From DATJKD01 sp963728295 (GTDB lineage Bacteria > Pseudomonadota > Gammaproteobacteria > Steroidobacterales > Steroidobacteraceae), in assembly GCA_963728295.1 (NCBI GenBank), contig CAVSKB010000003.1, positions 6,100-70,099 on the forward strand: a stretch of 64,000 nt of DNA, written 5' to 3'. Positions 26,740 to 37,609 of this stretch are shown in pieces. The notes beneath the pieces were generated by a model. That model was not told the DNA's origin, did not search any database, and worked only from the letters and a program-made list of their open reading frames with translations. The position numbers and the translations under genes are program-made. Within the stretch, counting starts at the first letter, position 1; every line of letters begins with the position of its first letter.

Positions 26740-28631
26740 GGAAAGTGATCGAAGTCGCCGTAGATGTTCTGGTCGAGGCCGCCGCCGTTGCCACAATTGT
26801 CCCCGTATAGGGCGCGTCGCGGCGGGCGAGGGGTACGTCCACGACCTCGCTCTCGGTGTCTCGGCCCCAGATCGACGCGGCACTGCAGTACGTCGAAGCC
26901 GTCGTCGAAGCCGTTCTGCTCCTCTATCTCGCGCGGGTCCGTGCCGGGAACGACGTCGCGGTTGTCCGTCCAGCTCATGTAGCCGAAGAGGCTGTCCGTC
27001 CGGTCGGTGTTGGCAAGGGAGATCCAGTTGTAGTCCCCGTGGAAGGGAATGTCCCGGCTGCCGAACATCTCGTACTGGCGACTGGTGTCCGACGCTCGAT
27101 ACCTGGATCGAGCCGACCGCGATGCGCCGTGCCATTCGAATGCGCGAAGAAGGTAGTTCACCATCGTTGGTGCCAGGCGACGAGATCGGCCGGCCATGAA
27201 GTCGCGCGCGTTGCCGATCGGACGCTGCACCGAGTACGCGGGATCGGTCCGGTTGTCCTGCCAGATGACGCCCATGCTCTCCGCCTGAAGGCGTCGATGT
27301 CCGGGAAGAACTGATGTCCGGCAGGGCCGTCGTCGACCGCTACCGGATCGGTCCAAGTCTTGCCGTCGTCGGTCGTGCGGACACGTAGACGAGCGATTGC
27401 CCCACCCTCCCGGCTCCGGCGGAGGTGTAGCAGGTCTCGCTCGGCACTGTACTGTCCCGGCGGATCTCGTTGTACGTCAGATAGACTCCAGGGAGCTCGC
27501 CGCTCTGGTCTGCCGTCACGCGCGGCTCCAGCGGTACGCGGTGGAATACAAACTCCGTCGGGCACACGTAGGGCCCGTCACCGCAGTCGCGGCCCCATCG
27601 GACGGGAAGTACGCGGTGATGTTGCGGATCAGTTGCGCCTTGCCGAAGCTGGCCCCGCCGTCTGTGGAGCGGTTGAAGCCGAGTCCGGCGCTGCCGTTCT
27701 GGTTGCCGATAGGGAAGGTGCGGTAGGTGACGTACACGTCGCCGTCGGCCTCGACCGCGATGTCGCAGCCCTGCACAGATTTGATCTGTCCTGGTGTGGT
27801 GAGAGGGGACGGGCGCGAGAACGTCTGGCCGGTGTCCGTCGAGCGGCTGAAGTGGATGCTTGTTCTGCCCCCCGCCGGTGAAGCGCGACCAGCACACGTA
27901 GACGTTGCCGTCATGCGGGCCGCCTGTGCGGTCGACCTCGAGCAGCGGCTTGTCCTGAAATATTCCGCCGCTCAAGCCTCGCGACGGGGTCCCTCGCCCG
28001 ACGATGCGCGTGCGCTGGTAGTCGACGGGATAGTTGCCGACCGGGTCCGTGCCGTAGGTCGCGACGAAGACGTCGCCGTTGACGGCTTCCGTCCGGTTGA
28101 AGGCGATGCCGCCCACGAAGAGGTTGCCGTCGTTATCAAACGCGGCTATAGGGTCGCCGGCATCGGTGTGGGTCCCGAACAGCGGGGAATTTTGCCATGC
28201 CCTCCTCCGAGGTGTCCTGCGGGTAGCCGGGGACGAGCGAGTCGGTCCAGGTCTCGCCGCTGTCGGTGCGAGTAGGCGAAGCCCTGCCAACCGGCGCCCA
28301 GGTCTGTCAGGCAGTAATCGTTCCAGCCGGCGACCACGGTGTCGGGGTCCGTCGGGTCGACGACCGAGAACGGCTCGTTAGCCTGGCGCCGGGTGCCGCC
28401 GTCGTTGGAGTCCACGTCGCTGTCGTTCAGGTTGTCGTCCGCCGCCGGGTCGGTGGCCGTGTTGTTGCAGTGCTGATGCCCGGCGTCCGTGCCGCCGTCG
28501 TGGCGGACGTATGCCTGGCCGGTTACTTTGTCGTCGCCGTCGGCGCTCGGCGTCTGGGCGGCTGCAGCAGAGGCAAACAAACAGAGCAGAAATACGACAT
28601 TTAGAGATTGCAAAATGCTTGTGGGCTTCAT
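26740..28631 (-). pseudogene. Secreted BNR/Asp-box (sialidase-like) protein, multiple frameshifts
   Basis: From ATG 28631, signal peptide SLNVVFLLCLFASAAAAQ, then NEPFSVVDPTDPDTVVAGWN. Homology continues through at least four frame changes (near 28270, 27915, 27580 and 27340). Asp-box motifs are visible as FSRSTDTGQTF, NRSTDGGASF and RTTDDGKTW, with RRFPVAF-free linkers such as FDNDGNLFVGGIAFNRTE and CDIAVEADGDVYVTYRTFP. The end includes YEMFGSRDIPFHGDYNWISL, SWTDNRDVVPGTDP and GGLDQNIYGDFD. Combined, one exported beta-propeller protein of about 620 residues, of the exo-alpha-sialidase-like class. The native end is uncertain; translation runs on to 26433. Sialidase activity is not implied by Asp boxes alone. 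Confidence 0.7.
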
Positions 28632-29198
28632 GTCGGATGTCTCCCTTCGCTGCGATCGGATAGCCCTACACATAACATGACCCTATGCGCTGGTCTGTAG
28701 GCCGCTTACGGATGTCGCCGCTGATACGCCTGCGCAGGCGGCACGGTGGCCGCATTAAGGCATCAGGTTAGAAAGGCGCCGGGCCCGCGTTCCTGCCGCG
28801 TCTGGTCGCGGAGTATGGGCCGCTAGATGCGGCGACGATCCTGCGCAGTCTTGCGGACGAGCTCGAGGCACTAGTCGTGCCAACAGACCGGGGTGCTTCG
28901 CCGCGGCAGTCCTCTGGCCGTTGAAGCGGCGTCGTTGGGGCGGGACAACTGCTATTGTGTTCTGTGCCTTTGTGCTCGCCGTGGTCTGGTCGCTTGGCTT
29001 GAGGACCTCAGGCCGGGGCGGAGTGCGTACCATTCTGGTCTGGATAGGCTTACCGATTGCGGTGCTAGCCCTTGTGGCGGCGTACGTTGCGGCGAGAGCG
29101 CTGGCAACAGCCCAAGAATCTTGGGCTTCATGCTTGCCCCCTATGCCCGTCTCGAGGTTTTGGGCTTATATATGCAGATTCTAAAGCGGGGCGACGAC
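28632..29198. other. Gap with a possible small membrane protein
   Basis: The only candidate is a plus-strand frame from TTG 28921 to 29184: a basic start (MKRRRWGG), then two hydrophobic stretches (IVFCAFVLAVVWSLGL and ILVWIGLPIAVLALVAAYVA). No good ribosome site precedes it. A further coding-like plus-strand stretch at about 28780-28920 (FLPRLVAEYGPLDAATILRS) lacks a start. Low confidence for any real gene. Confidence 0.3.
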
Positions 29199-31168
29199 TT
29201 ATTGCGTGATGAATCGCGCCGTGTAGGTCTTGTCGGTGGACGGAGTAGAGATCGTGTGCACGCGTGCACCGCCGTCCGACCACGATGAGAATACCCAACT
29301 CGAGCCCGAGGCGCCCTGCGGCGACACGGCTTCGAGTGTGCGCTTGATGCCGACGACGCCCACGAAGCTATGCGGTGTGGCTACCGGCTCTCCGTCGAGC
29401 CGCAACTGCAGACCGCCCGGATTCGTTGCGAGCGTGACCGTGACCTTGCGTGGCTGTATGTCACGCTTCACCGAGCGAGTGAGGCCGCCGGAATCCCGGA
29501 CGCGCAGGTGGATGCGATAAAAGACGTTGGCGGATGTCTCGCCAGCCCTCGGAATCGTGAACGAACCGCTCTTTGATCCGGTGACCGGAAGCATAGCCGG
29601 GTGGGTGTGGCTGTTGTGGTGCAGATCTATCCACCATGTGAAGGCGCCCGCCGGCAGCACGCCGTCTTCGGCGTCGTTGCCAGTGCCCGCGTAATGATGA
29701 CCTGACCACCCGCGTAAGTGGTCCCGCTGATCGGCTGCGTGATGCTCGCGGTCGGCACGGTGTTCTGCGTCACGGTGAGCTGCGCGGCCTCGCTCATCTC
29801 CGTACCGTACGCATTCGAGACCCGCACGTTGAAAAGCGCCCCGTCGTCGGTGAGCTGAATATTGCTACGCGTGTAACTCGAATCGGTGGCACCCGAGATC
29901 GCATTGCCATTGCGCCGCCATTGATAGGCGAGCGGCGCGCTACCGGAGGCGCCGACGGTGAAAGTCGCCGACTGCCCGATCGCGGCCGTTTGGTCCGCGG
30001 GCTGAAGGCCGATCTCCGGTGGCTGTGAGATCGTGTAGCTTATTCGCCCGACGCGCCCGTCCTGCCGCGTCAAGTAATAGAGCGCGCCGTCGGGCCCGAC
30101 CTTCAAGTCGACGGGACTCGCGATGCCGCTCGCGAACGAAGTGACCGTGCGAGTGTCCAGATCGATTCTGCGGATCCAGCCCGCGCAGTAATCCGCATAG
30201 AAATAGTCGCCGTAGTATCCGCTCGGAAAGGCGAGAACGGGCGATTCATAGAACACTCCACCGGTGATCGCGCACGCGCCGTTGATGGTGGCGTAATAAT
30301 GAAAGGGATCGGTGAAGTCGGGAGCGTCCGACGGTCCCTCCGCCAGTGGCCAGCCGAAGTTGGCGCCCGAGGCACCTTTGTTGATTTCCTCGTAGGTCGA
30401 GTTTCCGACATCGTTGATGAAAAACCGTCCGGTGCTCCGCTGGAATGCGGACGTAAACGGATTTCGCAGACCAAGTGCCCAAATGGATCGATTCTCGCCC
30501 GTCGCGGTTGCAAAGAACGGGTTACCAGTCGGGATCGTCCCGTCGCGATTGATTCGCAGGATTTTGCCGTACGTGTACGCCAGCTTCTGGGCTTTGGCGC
30601 CCTGCGAGTTGTCGCCTACAGCGATGTACAGCTTGCCGTCGTTGCCGAAATGGATCGCGCCACCGTTGTGGTTCGTTGCGTCAGAGAGCGTTTCCAGGTT
30701 GATCAACACGCGCTCGCTGCCGGCCACCGCGACATTGCCGTTCGCCGTAAAGCGGCTCACGCGATTGTGGATCGTCGGGGTCGTCGCCGTGTAGTACACG
30801 TATACGAAGTGGTTCGTGACGAAGTCGGGGTCGAACGCGACGCCAAGCAGCCCTCGCTCGCCGGAGGAAGCGACCGACAGCGTGACAAAAGGCGTAGTGA
30901 GCAGGTTGCCGTTCTGGACGACCCTGAGTTTGCCGCTCTGCTGGCAGACGAAGAGGCGCCCGTCCGGCGCGAACTGCATCGCCGTCGCATCGCTCGGCAA
31001 GTCCACGTACGTGCTGTCGAGGAAGCCGCTCGGCACCGTGGCCGCCGGCGCCGTCGGGGTCAACATGAGATTTGCGACCAGCGCGACGATTCCTCTGCAC
31101 GCTCGTCTGCACAGACGTCGCCGACGATCGGGCACGGCCAAGTCTATAGCCTTGAATTTGTACATCAA
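29199..31168 (-). CDS. PQQ-dependent sugar dehydrogenase-like secreted protein with Ig-like domain, one frameshift
   Basis: A signal-like N-terminus (CRGIVALVANLMLTPTAPAA) leads to a six-bladed GSDH-type propeller: TAMQFAPDGRLFVCQQSGKL, GERGLLGVAFDPDF, HNGGAIHFGNDGKLYIAVGD, IWALGLRNPFTSAF and ANFGWPLAEG. This is the fold of soluble aldose dehydrogenases that use PQQ and calcium. An Ig-like domain follows (ATFTVGASGSAPLAYQWRRN). Near 29690 the frame breaks and continues to 29199 with a PKD/beta-sandwich segment (TWWIDLHHNSHTHPAMLPV), ending TYTARFITQ. About 655 residues in all. Substrate and PQQ use are family inference. Confidence 0.82.
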
Positions 31169-31379
31169 TTAGGCCCCGCGAAACGTCGGAGAGATTGGCG
31201 CGGAGGGGCGCTATGGGGCCGCGAATTGTCTTTGTTGTCAAACTCGATTTTCGATCGACATCCGTGAAAAAAAATAAACGTGCAATTACTTACACTGAAT
31301 GCGCGAAGCTCAGGCGCGGACCACGCCGCTCGTTGAGGCGTTCGGAAAGGCCTCGGTGATCAGAACAATTTCTTGCGAC

Positions 31380-31503
31380 GTAAACGAAGCCAGCGCGTAC
31401 CTTGCCTGCGAACCGCAGGCCAGTCTCATCGTAGTAGCCGACTAGGAGCGCATCGATGCCATTCGATCCGGGACGATAGCCGCCGATCACGAACTCCTGC
31501 TGG
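31380..31503 (-). pseudogene. C-terminal DNA-ligase fragment
   Basis: Reads QQEFVIGGYRPGSNGIDALL, VGYYDETGLRFAGKVRAGF, nearly identical to the OB-domain start of the ligase at 25.5 kb. It begins abruptly at the end of the TPR fragment on the same strand and ends in unrelated sequence. No start codon belongs to it. Confidence 0.8.
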
Positions 31504-31505
31504 TT

Positions 31506-31775
31506 TCAAGCCTCAACCGTCCTGCGTTGTGCGAAGAAACGTCCCTGCAGGAACAGACTGTAGGCCTCGGTGTCCCGCGGCGTGGCGGGTTTCAAGGCCT
31601 CATCACCGAGCAACTTCACTTGAAGCGCTTTGACCACCTGCGTCGCGATGTCGTCCTGCAACGCGAAGACGTCCTCGAGCGTGCGGTCGTAAGTTTCAGA
31701 CCATAGGTGCGTGCTGTCGGCGGTCCGAATGAGCTGCGCGGTGATGCGCAGCTTGTTGCCGGAGGTAAATTCGCT
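31506..31775 (-). pseudogene. Internal fragment of a TolB-like/TPR protein
   Basis: Reads NKLRITAQLIRTADSTHLWS, ETYDRTLEDVFALQDDIATQ, VVKALQVKLLGDEALKP, ending FFAQRRTVEA then TGA at the ligase junction. It matches the FlgO/TolB-like domain and start of the TPR region of the complete protein at 62.1-64.0 kb. Both ends are cut. Confidence 0.8.
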
Positions 31776-31873
31776 TCTGATCGGACACGGCTGGTTGAGC
31801 GTCGAATGTGGGCAGAAAGCCGCGAGCTGATCGTGCTCATGCGAAGCGCGGAGGGCGTTGAGCGTGACCATGT

Positions 31874-32218
31874 TTCGAAGGCTACGCCGCCTCGTACCGC
31901 TACGAGGACAACGACGCGGATGAGGCGACCTTCGCCTACTCGTGGCATCAGCTCGGCGTCGCACTGCAGTGGTCGTCGCACGGCGCGCGCTGGTCCGCTG
32001 CACTGGAGGCCGCGCAGCGCCGGGCCCGCTACGATGACCGCGGCGGGCAGGGACCTTCCGACGAGGACCGGACTATGATCAGCGCGTCCGGCGAGTTCCG
32101 CCTCGGGGCCGCCACGCGCCTGGTCGCACGCTACGAGTACCAGTACAACGCCGCGGAGGACGCGCCGTACGACTACGACCGCAACCGCGTCAGCATCGGT
32201 ATCGAATACGCGCGCTAA
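31874..32218 (+). pseudogene. C-terminal fragment of an outer-membrane beta-barrel protein
   Basis: An open plus-strand stretch with no start: FEGYAASYRYEDNDADEATF, AYSWHQLGVALQWSSHGARW, then RLVARYEYQYNAAEDAPYDY and NRVSIGIEYAR before TAA 32218. Alternating aromatic/polar strands ending in an aromatic-rich last strand are typical of outer-membrane barrels. The N-terminal part is missing. Confidence 0.65.
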
Positions 32219-32663
32219 GGGACTTCCGCCACCGGCCGCAGGTCAGAGTCCGATGATCGTCTCGGCGAGCGCGGGCGCAGAAGGTGCGCCGGGTATATCT
32301 CGATGTGTACTGGTGGTCGCTTGAGCGGGACACTTAGCAGCTGTGCCGAAAGCGCCTTGATCAGGTCGACCGGTACTCTCCGCTTGTAGCCTTCAAACCG
32401 TCTCACTGTGCAGCGGCTGTGGCGAGCTGATGTCGAGCCGCAGTCTCTGTGTGCCAGCCGACACGTTCGCGTGGCGCATGGTGATTCATGGCCGACGCGG
32501 ACTGCAACTGTGCTCGTCATCACAGTTCGATTATGCGGTTGTCCGGTCTTACGGATGGCTTCAGTCACTGTTCTCGCGCTTGCGGTAGATTGCCGCCCGT
32601 CACCAATGGGACGTACGAGCGTCCGCGCGCCGCGACAGAGTCTCGTGGCACGGAGGAATCCGC
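32219..32663. other. Gap, only a short low-confidence frame
   Basis: A minus-strand frame of about 65 codons (RRFEGYKRRVPVDLIKALSA, PVHIEIYPAHLLRPRSPRR) ends at 32218. It has a possible GTG start near 32405 but no recognised family. The rest shows no coding pattern. The promoter of the glycine-zipper gene should lie in the last 100 bases. Confidence 0.25.
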
Positions 32664-33248
32664 ATGCGATTACTTGCAGTACGAAAGAGCCTGCGCCAAT
32701 TAGGGCGTGCAGCACTGTTTGCAGCAGTCTTTGGTCTTGCGTTGCCTGCGTTTGCGGACCCGCCGTCTCATGCGCCCGCGCACGGCTGGCGCAAGAAGCA
32801 TGATCCTTACTACCTCGGCTATACCGGCCGCCAGTGGGACCATGACTACGGAATCGTCGACGGTCGATGCAATCGCGACGCGATTGGCACCGTACTGGGC
32901 GGCGTCGTAGGCGGCGCAATCGGTTCGCAGGTCGGTGAGGGCGGTGCGGTGGCCGTCATCCTCGGCACGGTGATCGGCGCGGTTATCGGTCATGAGATCG
33001 GTCGCAACCTGGATGATCAGGATCGTGGTTGCGTCGGGCATGCGCTCGAGCTTGCGAAGGACGGTCAAAGCGTGCGCTGGCTGAACGAGAGATCCGGTGT
33101 CACCTATGTCGTCAAGCCCTTTGGTGGTGCGCAGAACGCTGGGACGTGCCGCGACTTCGAACTGCAAGCCTCACGCGATGGCAGAGCGGAATCGCAGAAA
33201 AGCCGTGCGTGCCGTACGGGTGACGGCACCTGGCGGATGAGCCAGTAA
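32664..33248 (+). CDS. Exported glycine-zipper surface-antigen-like protein
   Basis: A 194-residue protein with a signal peptide (LGRAALFAAVFGLALPAFAD), then a glycine-zipper pair (AIGTVLGGVVGGAIGSQVGE and VAVILGTVIGAVIGHEIGRN), then a C-terminal domain (RWLNERSGVTYVVKPFGGA). This matches the RT0821/Lpp0805-like surface-antigen and SmpA-like 2TM glycine-zipper envelope proteins. Intact, with GGAGGAAT... (AGGAGG-like, GGAGGAAT) about 10 bases upstream. It is likely to sit in or at the outer membrane. Function unknown. Confidence 0.82.
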   Translation: MRLLAVRKSLRQLGRAALFAAVFGLALPAFADPPSHAPAHGWRKKHDPYYLGYTGRQWDHDYGIVDGRCNRDAIGTVLGGVVGGAIGSQVGEGGAVAVILGTVIGAVIGHEIGRNLDDQDRGCVGHALELAKDGQSVRWLNERSGVTYVVKPFGGAQNAGTCRDFELQASRDGRAESQKSRACRTGDGTWRMSQ

Positions 33249-33722
33249 GCGCACCGGGTCCGTCTTTCGACTGAAAGCCGGCACACCCTGAGAATGGCGC
33301 GTGATCAGCCGCCAGCGGGCGGTGCGGCAAAATTACGGTGCTGATCTCCCACACTGATCCTCGCTGGCTGCGGCTGCCGCCGGATCTGAAGGACGCACGG
33401 AAGCCGAGCGACAAGTAATCAATGTCGACCCGTACGGAAATAAGCAGCTGCACAAGCAGCAGTACAAGGTCGTGGACGGCAGCGGGTACGTGACCGACGC
33501 GCACGGGCGCGTCCAACAGCAGAAGTTGTCATCAAGAACGAATAGCGACGTACGAAGTGAGCCGCAGCGTGGAGCCCATCTGGGCGCGGCCCATGCTTAA
33601 GGGGGAGGGCGATTTGACATATCGCGGGGCAAATAGAAAACCGTATCGCGATTTTTCGACTCAGACTCCACAATCGTACGAGTTCAGCACTATGGTGCGC
33701 GTCCATCATTAAGGAGGGGACG
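33249..33722. other. Gap with gene relics
   Basis: Plus-strand stretches look coding without starts: LISHTDPRWLRLPPDLKDAR at about 33340 and INVDPYGNKQLHKQQYKVVD, GSGYVTDAHGRVQQQKL at 33418-33540. They are probably remains of a small exported protein. AGGAGGGG at 33712-33719 is the ribosome site of the next gene. Confidence 0.3.
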
Positions 33723-35219
33723 ATGCCCGTCTCCAACATCAGTTCGTTCCTGCGCGTCGCCCTGCTCGGCATCGCCGCGGCCGCGTTCGTAACTTTGGCC
33801 GCCTGCGGCGGCGGCGGCGGTGACGGCGACTCGTCCGGCACGCCGGGCCCGACTGCACCAACCACCGGCAAGGTCGCAATCGTGCTTACAGACGGCGCCA
33901 CGGACGAGTTCTGCCAGATCCTGGCCACGGTCGAGAGCATCGACCTGCTCGGCGAATCGGACTCGCGGACCAACGTGTTCGCCGGTCCCGAGACCGTCGA
34001 TATCCTCGCCATGCGCAACTACACGGATTTCTTCGCCATCAATCCCGAAGTACCGATCGGCACCTATGAGAAGGTGCGCATGACGCTGTCCGACCTCGCA
34101 TTGGTCCAGTGCGATGACCAGGGCGTTCCCGAGCCCGAGGCCGACTGGGAGCACCCGAATCTGCCCGGCAACGGCAAGCTCGATCTGAACCCGCGCGGTG
34201 CATTCGAAGTGATCGGCGGCGAGACGATGGTCATCGAGCTCGACATGGACATGGAGAAGTCGCTGCACGTCCACCAGACGGGCAACGGCAAGTGGCAGTT
34301 CCGCCCGGTCATCTTTGTGACCATCCGTCCCGATGATTCCAAGCTCGTCCGTGTATTCGGCGAGGCCCGCAATGTCGGAAGCTCGACGTTCGAGCTGTGC
34401 CCGGTCGGGCCCGTCTCGTCCATGGACAGCGGCAGCTCGACCCCGAGCACCGAGTGCCTGGACGTCTTCACCGACGCCGAAACCGGCATCTTCAACGAGA
34501 CCGGTACACGGGTCGACCTGAACTCCATGGTGAGCGGCGACCTGCTGACCGCGATCGGCTTCCTCACTGTATATGACGATGACGATGGCGACACTCGCAT
34601 AGACGACCTGCGCCTCGACGCGGTCGTGGTCGAACTCGGCGACCGCAGCACCTTCGAGAGAATCGTCGGTACGGTCGTTTCAGCGCCCGGCAACAATGAC
34701 CTGTTCGTTTTTGACCCGACGCCGCTCGACGACGCGACCAACGCGATCGACGTGCGGCTGCAGTCCGGCACGCGCATTTTTGCGCTCGGCAGCAACGAGG
34801 AGCTGACCTCCGCGGCGCTGCAGCCGGGCACGACGGGCGAGGTGGACGGCGTGTTCACCACCCCGCCGGGCGGCGAGCCACTCAAGTCATCGCTGATCGT
34901 GCTGGATACCGACACGACGCCCGCGGTCTCGTTGTTCGGTGCCGTGATCCAGAACCCGATCCCGGCGGATGATGACCCGACAACCCCGGCGACGCGCCGG
35001 TTCGACGTAACCGTTGACGCGTTGACCAAGTGCGTGAAGACCGATGGCGGCACGCGCTACCTTGAGATCAACGAGACGGCCGACACCAGCGAGACGGCGG
35101 AGATCACTTTCACCGACCTCGTGGCTGGCGACACCGTGGATGTATTCGGTGCTGACGACGCCATGGAGCCAGCGTGCGTGCTGGCCAACACCGTGCAGAA
35201 GTACGTAACCGCGCCGTGA
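33723..35219 (+). CDS. DUF4382-type lipoprotein
   Basis: A 498-residue lipoprotein. The lipobox is LAAC (AAAFVTLAACGGGGGDGD, Cys near residue 28), followed by a Gly/Ser/Pro linker and a DUF4382-like domain: GKVAIVLTDGATDEFCQILA, TVESIDLLGESDSRTNVF, VPIGTYEKVRMTLSDLALVQ, with HVHQTGNGKWQFRPVIFVT at its end. The rest (about residues 200-498) contains two OB-like repeats of DUF5666 flavour (FERIVGTVVSAPGNNDLFVF; TRRFDVTVDALTKCVK). It should be anchored to the outer membrane. Intact and well placed behind a strong AGGAGG. Function unknown. Confidence 0.85.
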   Translation: MPVSNISSFLRVALLGIAAAAFVTLAACGGGGGDGDSSGTPGPTAPTTGKVAIVLTDGATDEFCQILATVESIDLLGESDSRTNVFAGPETVDILAMRNYTDFFAINPEVPIGTYEKVRMTLSDLALVQCDDQGVPEPEADWEHPNLPGNGKLDLNPRGAFEVIGGETMVIELDMDMEKSLHVHQTGNGKWQFRPVIFVTIRPDDSKLVRVFGEARNVGSSTFELCPVGPVSSMDSGSSTPSTECLDVFTDAETGIFNETGTRVDLNSMVSGDLLTAIGFLTVYDDDDGDTRIDDLRLDAVVVELGDRSTFERIVGTVVSAPGNNDLFVFDPTPLDDATNAIDVRLQSGTRIFALGSNEELTSAALQPGTTGEVDGVFTTPPGGEPLKSSLIVLDTDTTPAVSLFGAVIQNPIPADDDPTTPATRRFDVTVDALTKCVKTDGGTRYLEINETADTSETAEITFTDLVAGDTVDVFGADDAMEPACVLANTVQKYVTAP

Positions 35220-35523
35220 TCGTCGGGCGCTACGTTCGAGTCGAGGAGGGCCCGCAACGTGTACTTTCGTCGCAGCGATCTATTCTCCCTTCGTCGAACA
35301 AGGAGGCCGGAAGCCAGTGGGGTCGCGTTCGGCGCCGGATTCGGAAAAAGTTCGGTCGCAACGCACCTAACCCGTTGAAACGGATCGGGCACGCGGGTCT
35401 TGGGCCAGGTTTTCGGGGCTTCCGGTTCGGGATAGGTTCGGTCGGGCGGGGCGGTTCGGTCGGCGCCGGAGAAATCCGTTTCCGTTCTTCGGCTTGGTCG
35501 CGCCGAGCTGGGGTCTCCGTCGT

Positions 35524-35617
35524 ACTGAAAATCCGCGTGTCGGTGGTTCGATTCCGCCCCTGGCCACCACCCCCAATTTTTTGAAACGCAACGGGTTTCC
35601 GGCATCACCGGCGGACC
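35524..35617 (+). repeat. att-like repeat B (tRNA-Phe 3' half)
   Basis: Direct repeat of 18949-19044: ACTGAAAATCCGCG through GGCCACCAC, T-rich stretch, then GAAACGCAACGGGTTTCCGG and CATCACCGGCGGACC. No 5' half of the tRNA is attached. About 80 bases further downstream (to the sequence CGGGTCGATGCC at about 35680) are also shared with copy C. Confidence 0.88.
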
Positions 35618-36038
35618 ATCGCCGGCCGCGGGGGGCGCGGAATCGACCGACCATCGGACTCCCGGAAAATGGGTCGATGCCCCGGGTCCGCGACGCGGTC
35701 GCGAATCGGCCGGCGGCAAACTGGCGAACCGAATACCTGGGAACCTACGCGGCGGCGCGGTCGAGGCGAGTGCTAAACCGATCCGCGCCGTCATCTCGCA
35801 GTTTGCGCTTGAACGCCAAACACTTGACCTCGTGGGACCACCAAACCGGTACCGTCGAATATTCGAAGGTCTCCCACATCACGGTAAGTACCGTAGCAAC
35901 TGAAAGAGGTCGTGGAACGCCTCAGATAGAGGCCTCGATCAGAAATTTCGGCCATGCGTCGAGGTTGGTTTCGACCGGCCAGTTGCCCGTGAGGGATTCC
36001 CATTGACGGTCTCCTCTGACGTCGAGAAGACCTCCCGC
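35618..36038. other. Gap with minus-strand relics
   Basis: Two minus-strand stretches look coding but incomplete: ESLTGNWPVETNLDAWPKFL (about 36000-35925) and, from a possible ATG at 35885, MWETFEYSTVPVWWSHEVKC, LAFKRKLRDDGADRFSTRL ending at 35751. The second could be a 44-residue protein. Neither matches a family I can name. Confidence 0.3.
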
Positions 36039-36557
36039 TCAGGATTTCTTGAGTCTGTTGTAGCCCGCCAGCACCTTTTCCGTGATGGCCCGGGTCTTTT
36101 CGAGTGACCCGGCTCCGGCTCCCTTACCGTAGGTCTGCACCCAGATCAGATCCGTTCCGCGGGCCACATGGAGCATCCCGTTGGTCGGGTTGACCGGCCC
36201 CCACCAGGCCTCGTCACCTAATCCCGGGACCGATCGTGCATCCGAAGCCGTAGTCTGCTTGACCACGCCCTTCAGCGTCTTGAGATATTCCTTGATGCCC
36301 TCCGCGTCCCTTCCCGTTTCGAGCCGTACTTCGACGGTCCAGAGCTCGCTCTTGTAATTGCAGCCGTAGCTCTCCACGCTCAGCATCGTCAGCCGTTTGG
36401 GACGGGGTTGCCGCTGGAGTTTCTCGCCGATTACGGCTTCGACGTCCGCGGCGCTCACCAGAGCGCACCCATCGTATTCATCTGCAGCGGCTGTTTGAGC
36501 CGGCAAAGGCATGGACAGCAATCCGGCCAGACCGGCAACCAGCAGGGGGCGGATCAT
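36039..36557 (-). CDS. Small exported protein, DUF3558-like
   Basis: A 172-residue protein with a signal peptide (LLVAGLAGLLSMPLPAQTAA) and one domain: CALVSAADVEAVIGEKLQRQ, VESYGCNYKSELWTVEVRLE, GLGDEAWWGPVN and THGM-like NPTNGMLHVARGTDLIWVQT. The DVEAVIG opening, paired cysteines and GLGDEAWW are typical of DUF3558-like periplasmic or lipoprotein domains. No lipobox is present. Intact; function unknown. Confidence 0.75.
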   Translation of the reverse strand: MIRPLLVAGLAGLLSMPLPAQTAAADEYDGCALVSAADVEAVIGEKLQRQPRPKRLTMLSVESYGCNYKSELWTVEVRLETGRDAEGIKEYLKTLKGVVKQTTASDARSVPGLGDEAWWGPVNPTNGMLHVARGTDLIWVQTYGKGAGAGSLEKTRAITEKVLAGYNRLKKS

Positions 36558-36967
36558 CGGGGTCGCTCCTAGAATCGAATCTCTGTTCGTTAACGGATAG
36601 TACGTTCAAACGCCTCGTTATGGGTGAGCTGAGGCGCAAGTTGAAGCAGCGGGGCCGGTTTCCGGCATCGCCCGCGGACTATCGGCGGCCGCGGGGGCCG
36701 ACCATCGGACTTATATGGACGCCGCCCGTTTTGGCAGGTGTTTTCTTCGTGATGACATCGAGGTGCGGCTGCAGTCTTATATCCGGCCTACGTGTGCAGA
36801 GCTTGGCTCCGCGTGGCCCTGATGGAATCCGCTGAGGAAGGCCTCATCTTCGGAAAGGACTCGCAGTCCAAAGTCCGATTCAGGTTTGCTTCCCCACGGT
36901 CCGACCTGTTCCGCCATCACAAGAACGTCACCTGCTTCAACCCGGTGGGCTGTCCCTCCAGTTGAGG
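36558..36967. other. Gap with a partial island-edge repeat
   Basis: At about 36655-36715 the sequence GGTTTCCGGCATCGCCCGCG, GACTATCGG, GACCATCGGACTT repeats the downstream flank of the att-like copies B and C, without the tRNA part. From ATG 36821 a 47-codon frame (MESAEEGLIFGKDSQSKVRF and on to 36964) ends just before the IS110 relic. It may be a gene fragment. Confidence 0.45.
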
Positions 36968-37609
36968 TTAGTGCAACGCCGGAATCGGCATTGCAGCCCG
37001 GCTCCAGCTCCGATCAAACGCTCGACCGTGGGCCAGCAGCGCCCAGATCGTGCGTGCCATCTTGTTCGCGAGTGCCACGATCGCGACGTTCTTCGGTCGC
37101 CGCGCGAGCAGCCCCTTGAGCCAGGGGTCGAGCGTCCGGTCCGCTCGACTCTGCCGCCGCAACACCGCGCGGGCGCCGTAGAGCAGGCCCCGCACCTGCA
37201 GCGCCTGCATCGTGCGAATCTTGACGAACTGCTGGCGGATCCGATGCAAGCTCAGCACCGCCTGCTGTTCCGCGCTCTTCACCGCCACAAAGCGCATCCG
37301 CGGCCTCTGGCAGGCTTCCCAGATCGCCTCGGCATCGGCTGCGTCGGTCTTGTTCGTCTTCACAAACGGCTGCACGAACTGCGCCGCGATCAACTTGACC
37401 TCATGGCCCAGGCCCTTCAGCAGCCGGCCCCAGTGGTGCGCCGAGCCGCAGGCCTCCATCGCCACGACACCGGGCGCCCGACGGGCAAAGAACGCGCTGA
37501 CCTCGGTTCGTGCCAACGTCTTGCGCTTCACCTCGCCCGTCTCCGGCTCGACCCAATGCACCTGAAAAACCCTCTTTGCCACATCAAGCCCATACGTCGT
37601 AACGTTCAT
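36968..37609 (-). pseudogene. IS110-family transposase with an internal deletion
   Basis: From ATG 37609: TTYGLDVAKRVFQVHWVEPE (Asp), VVAMEACGSAHHWGRLLKG (Glu), NKTDAADAEAIWEACQRPRM (Asp pair), so the RuvC-like half is complete. After QALQVRGLLYG the frame jumps to the extreme C-terminus (WLKGLLARRPKNVAIVALAN, KMARTIWALLAHGRAF). About 120 residues, including the HhH segment and catalytic-Ser domain, are missing. At 213 residues versus about 340 normally it cannot transpose. The deletion is in frame. Confidence 0.88.
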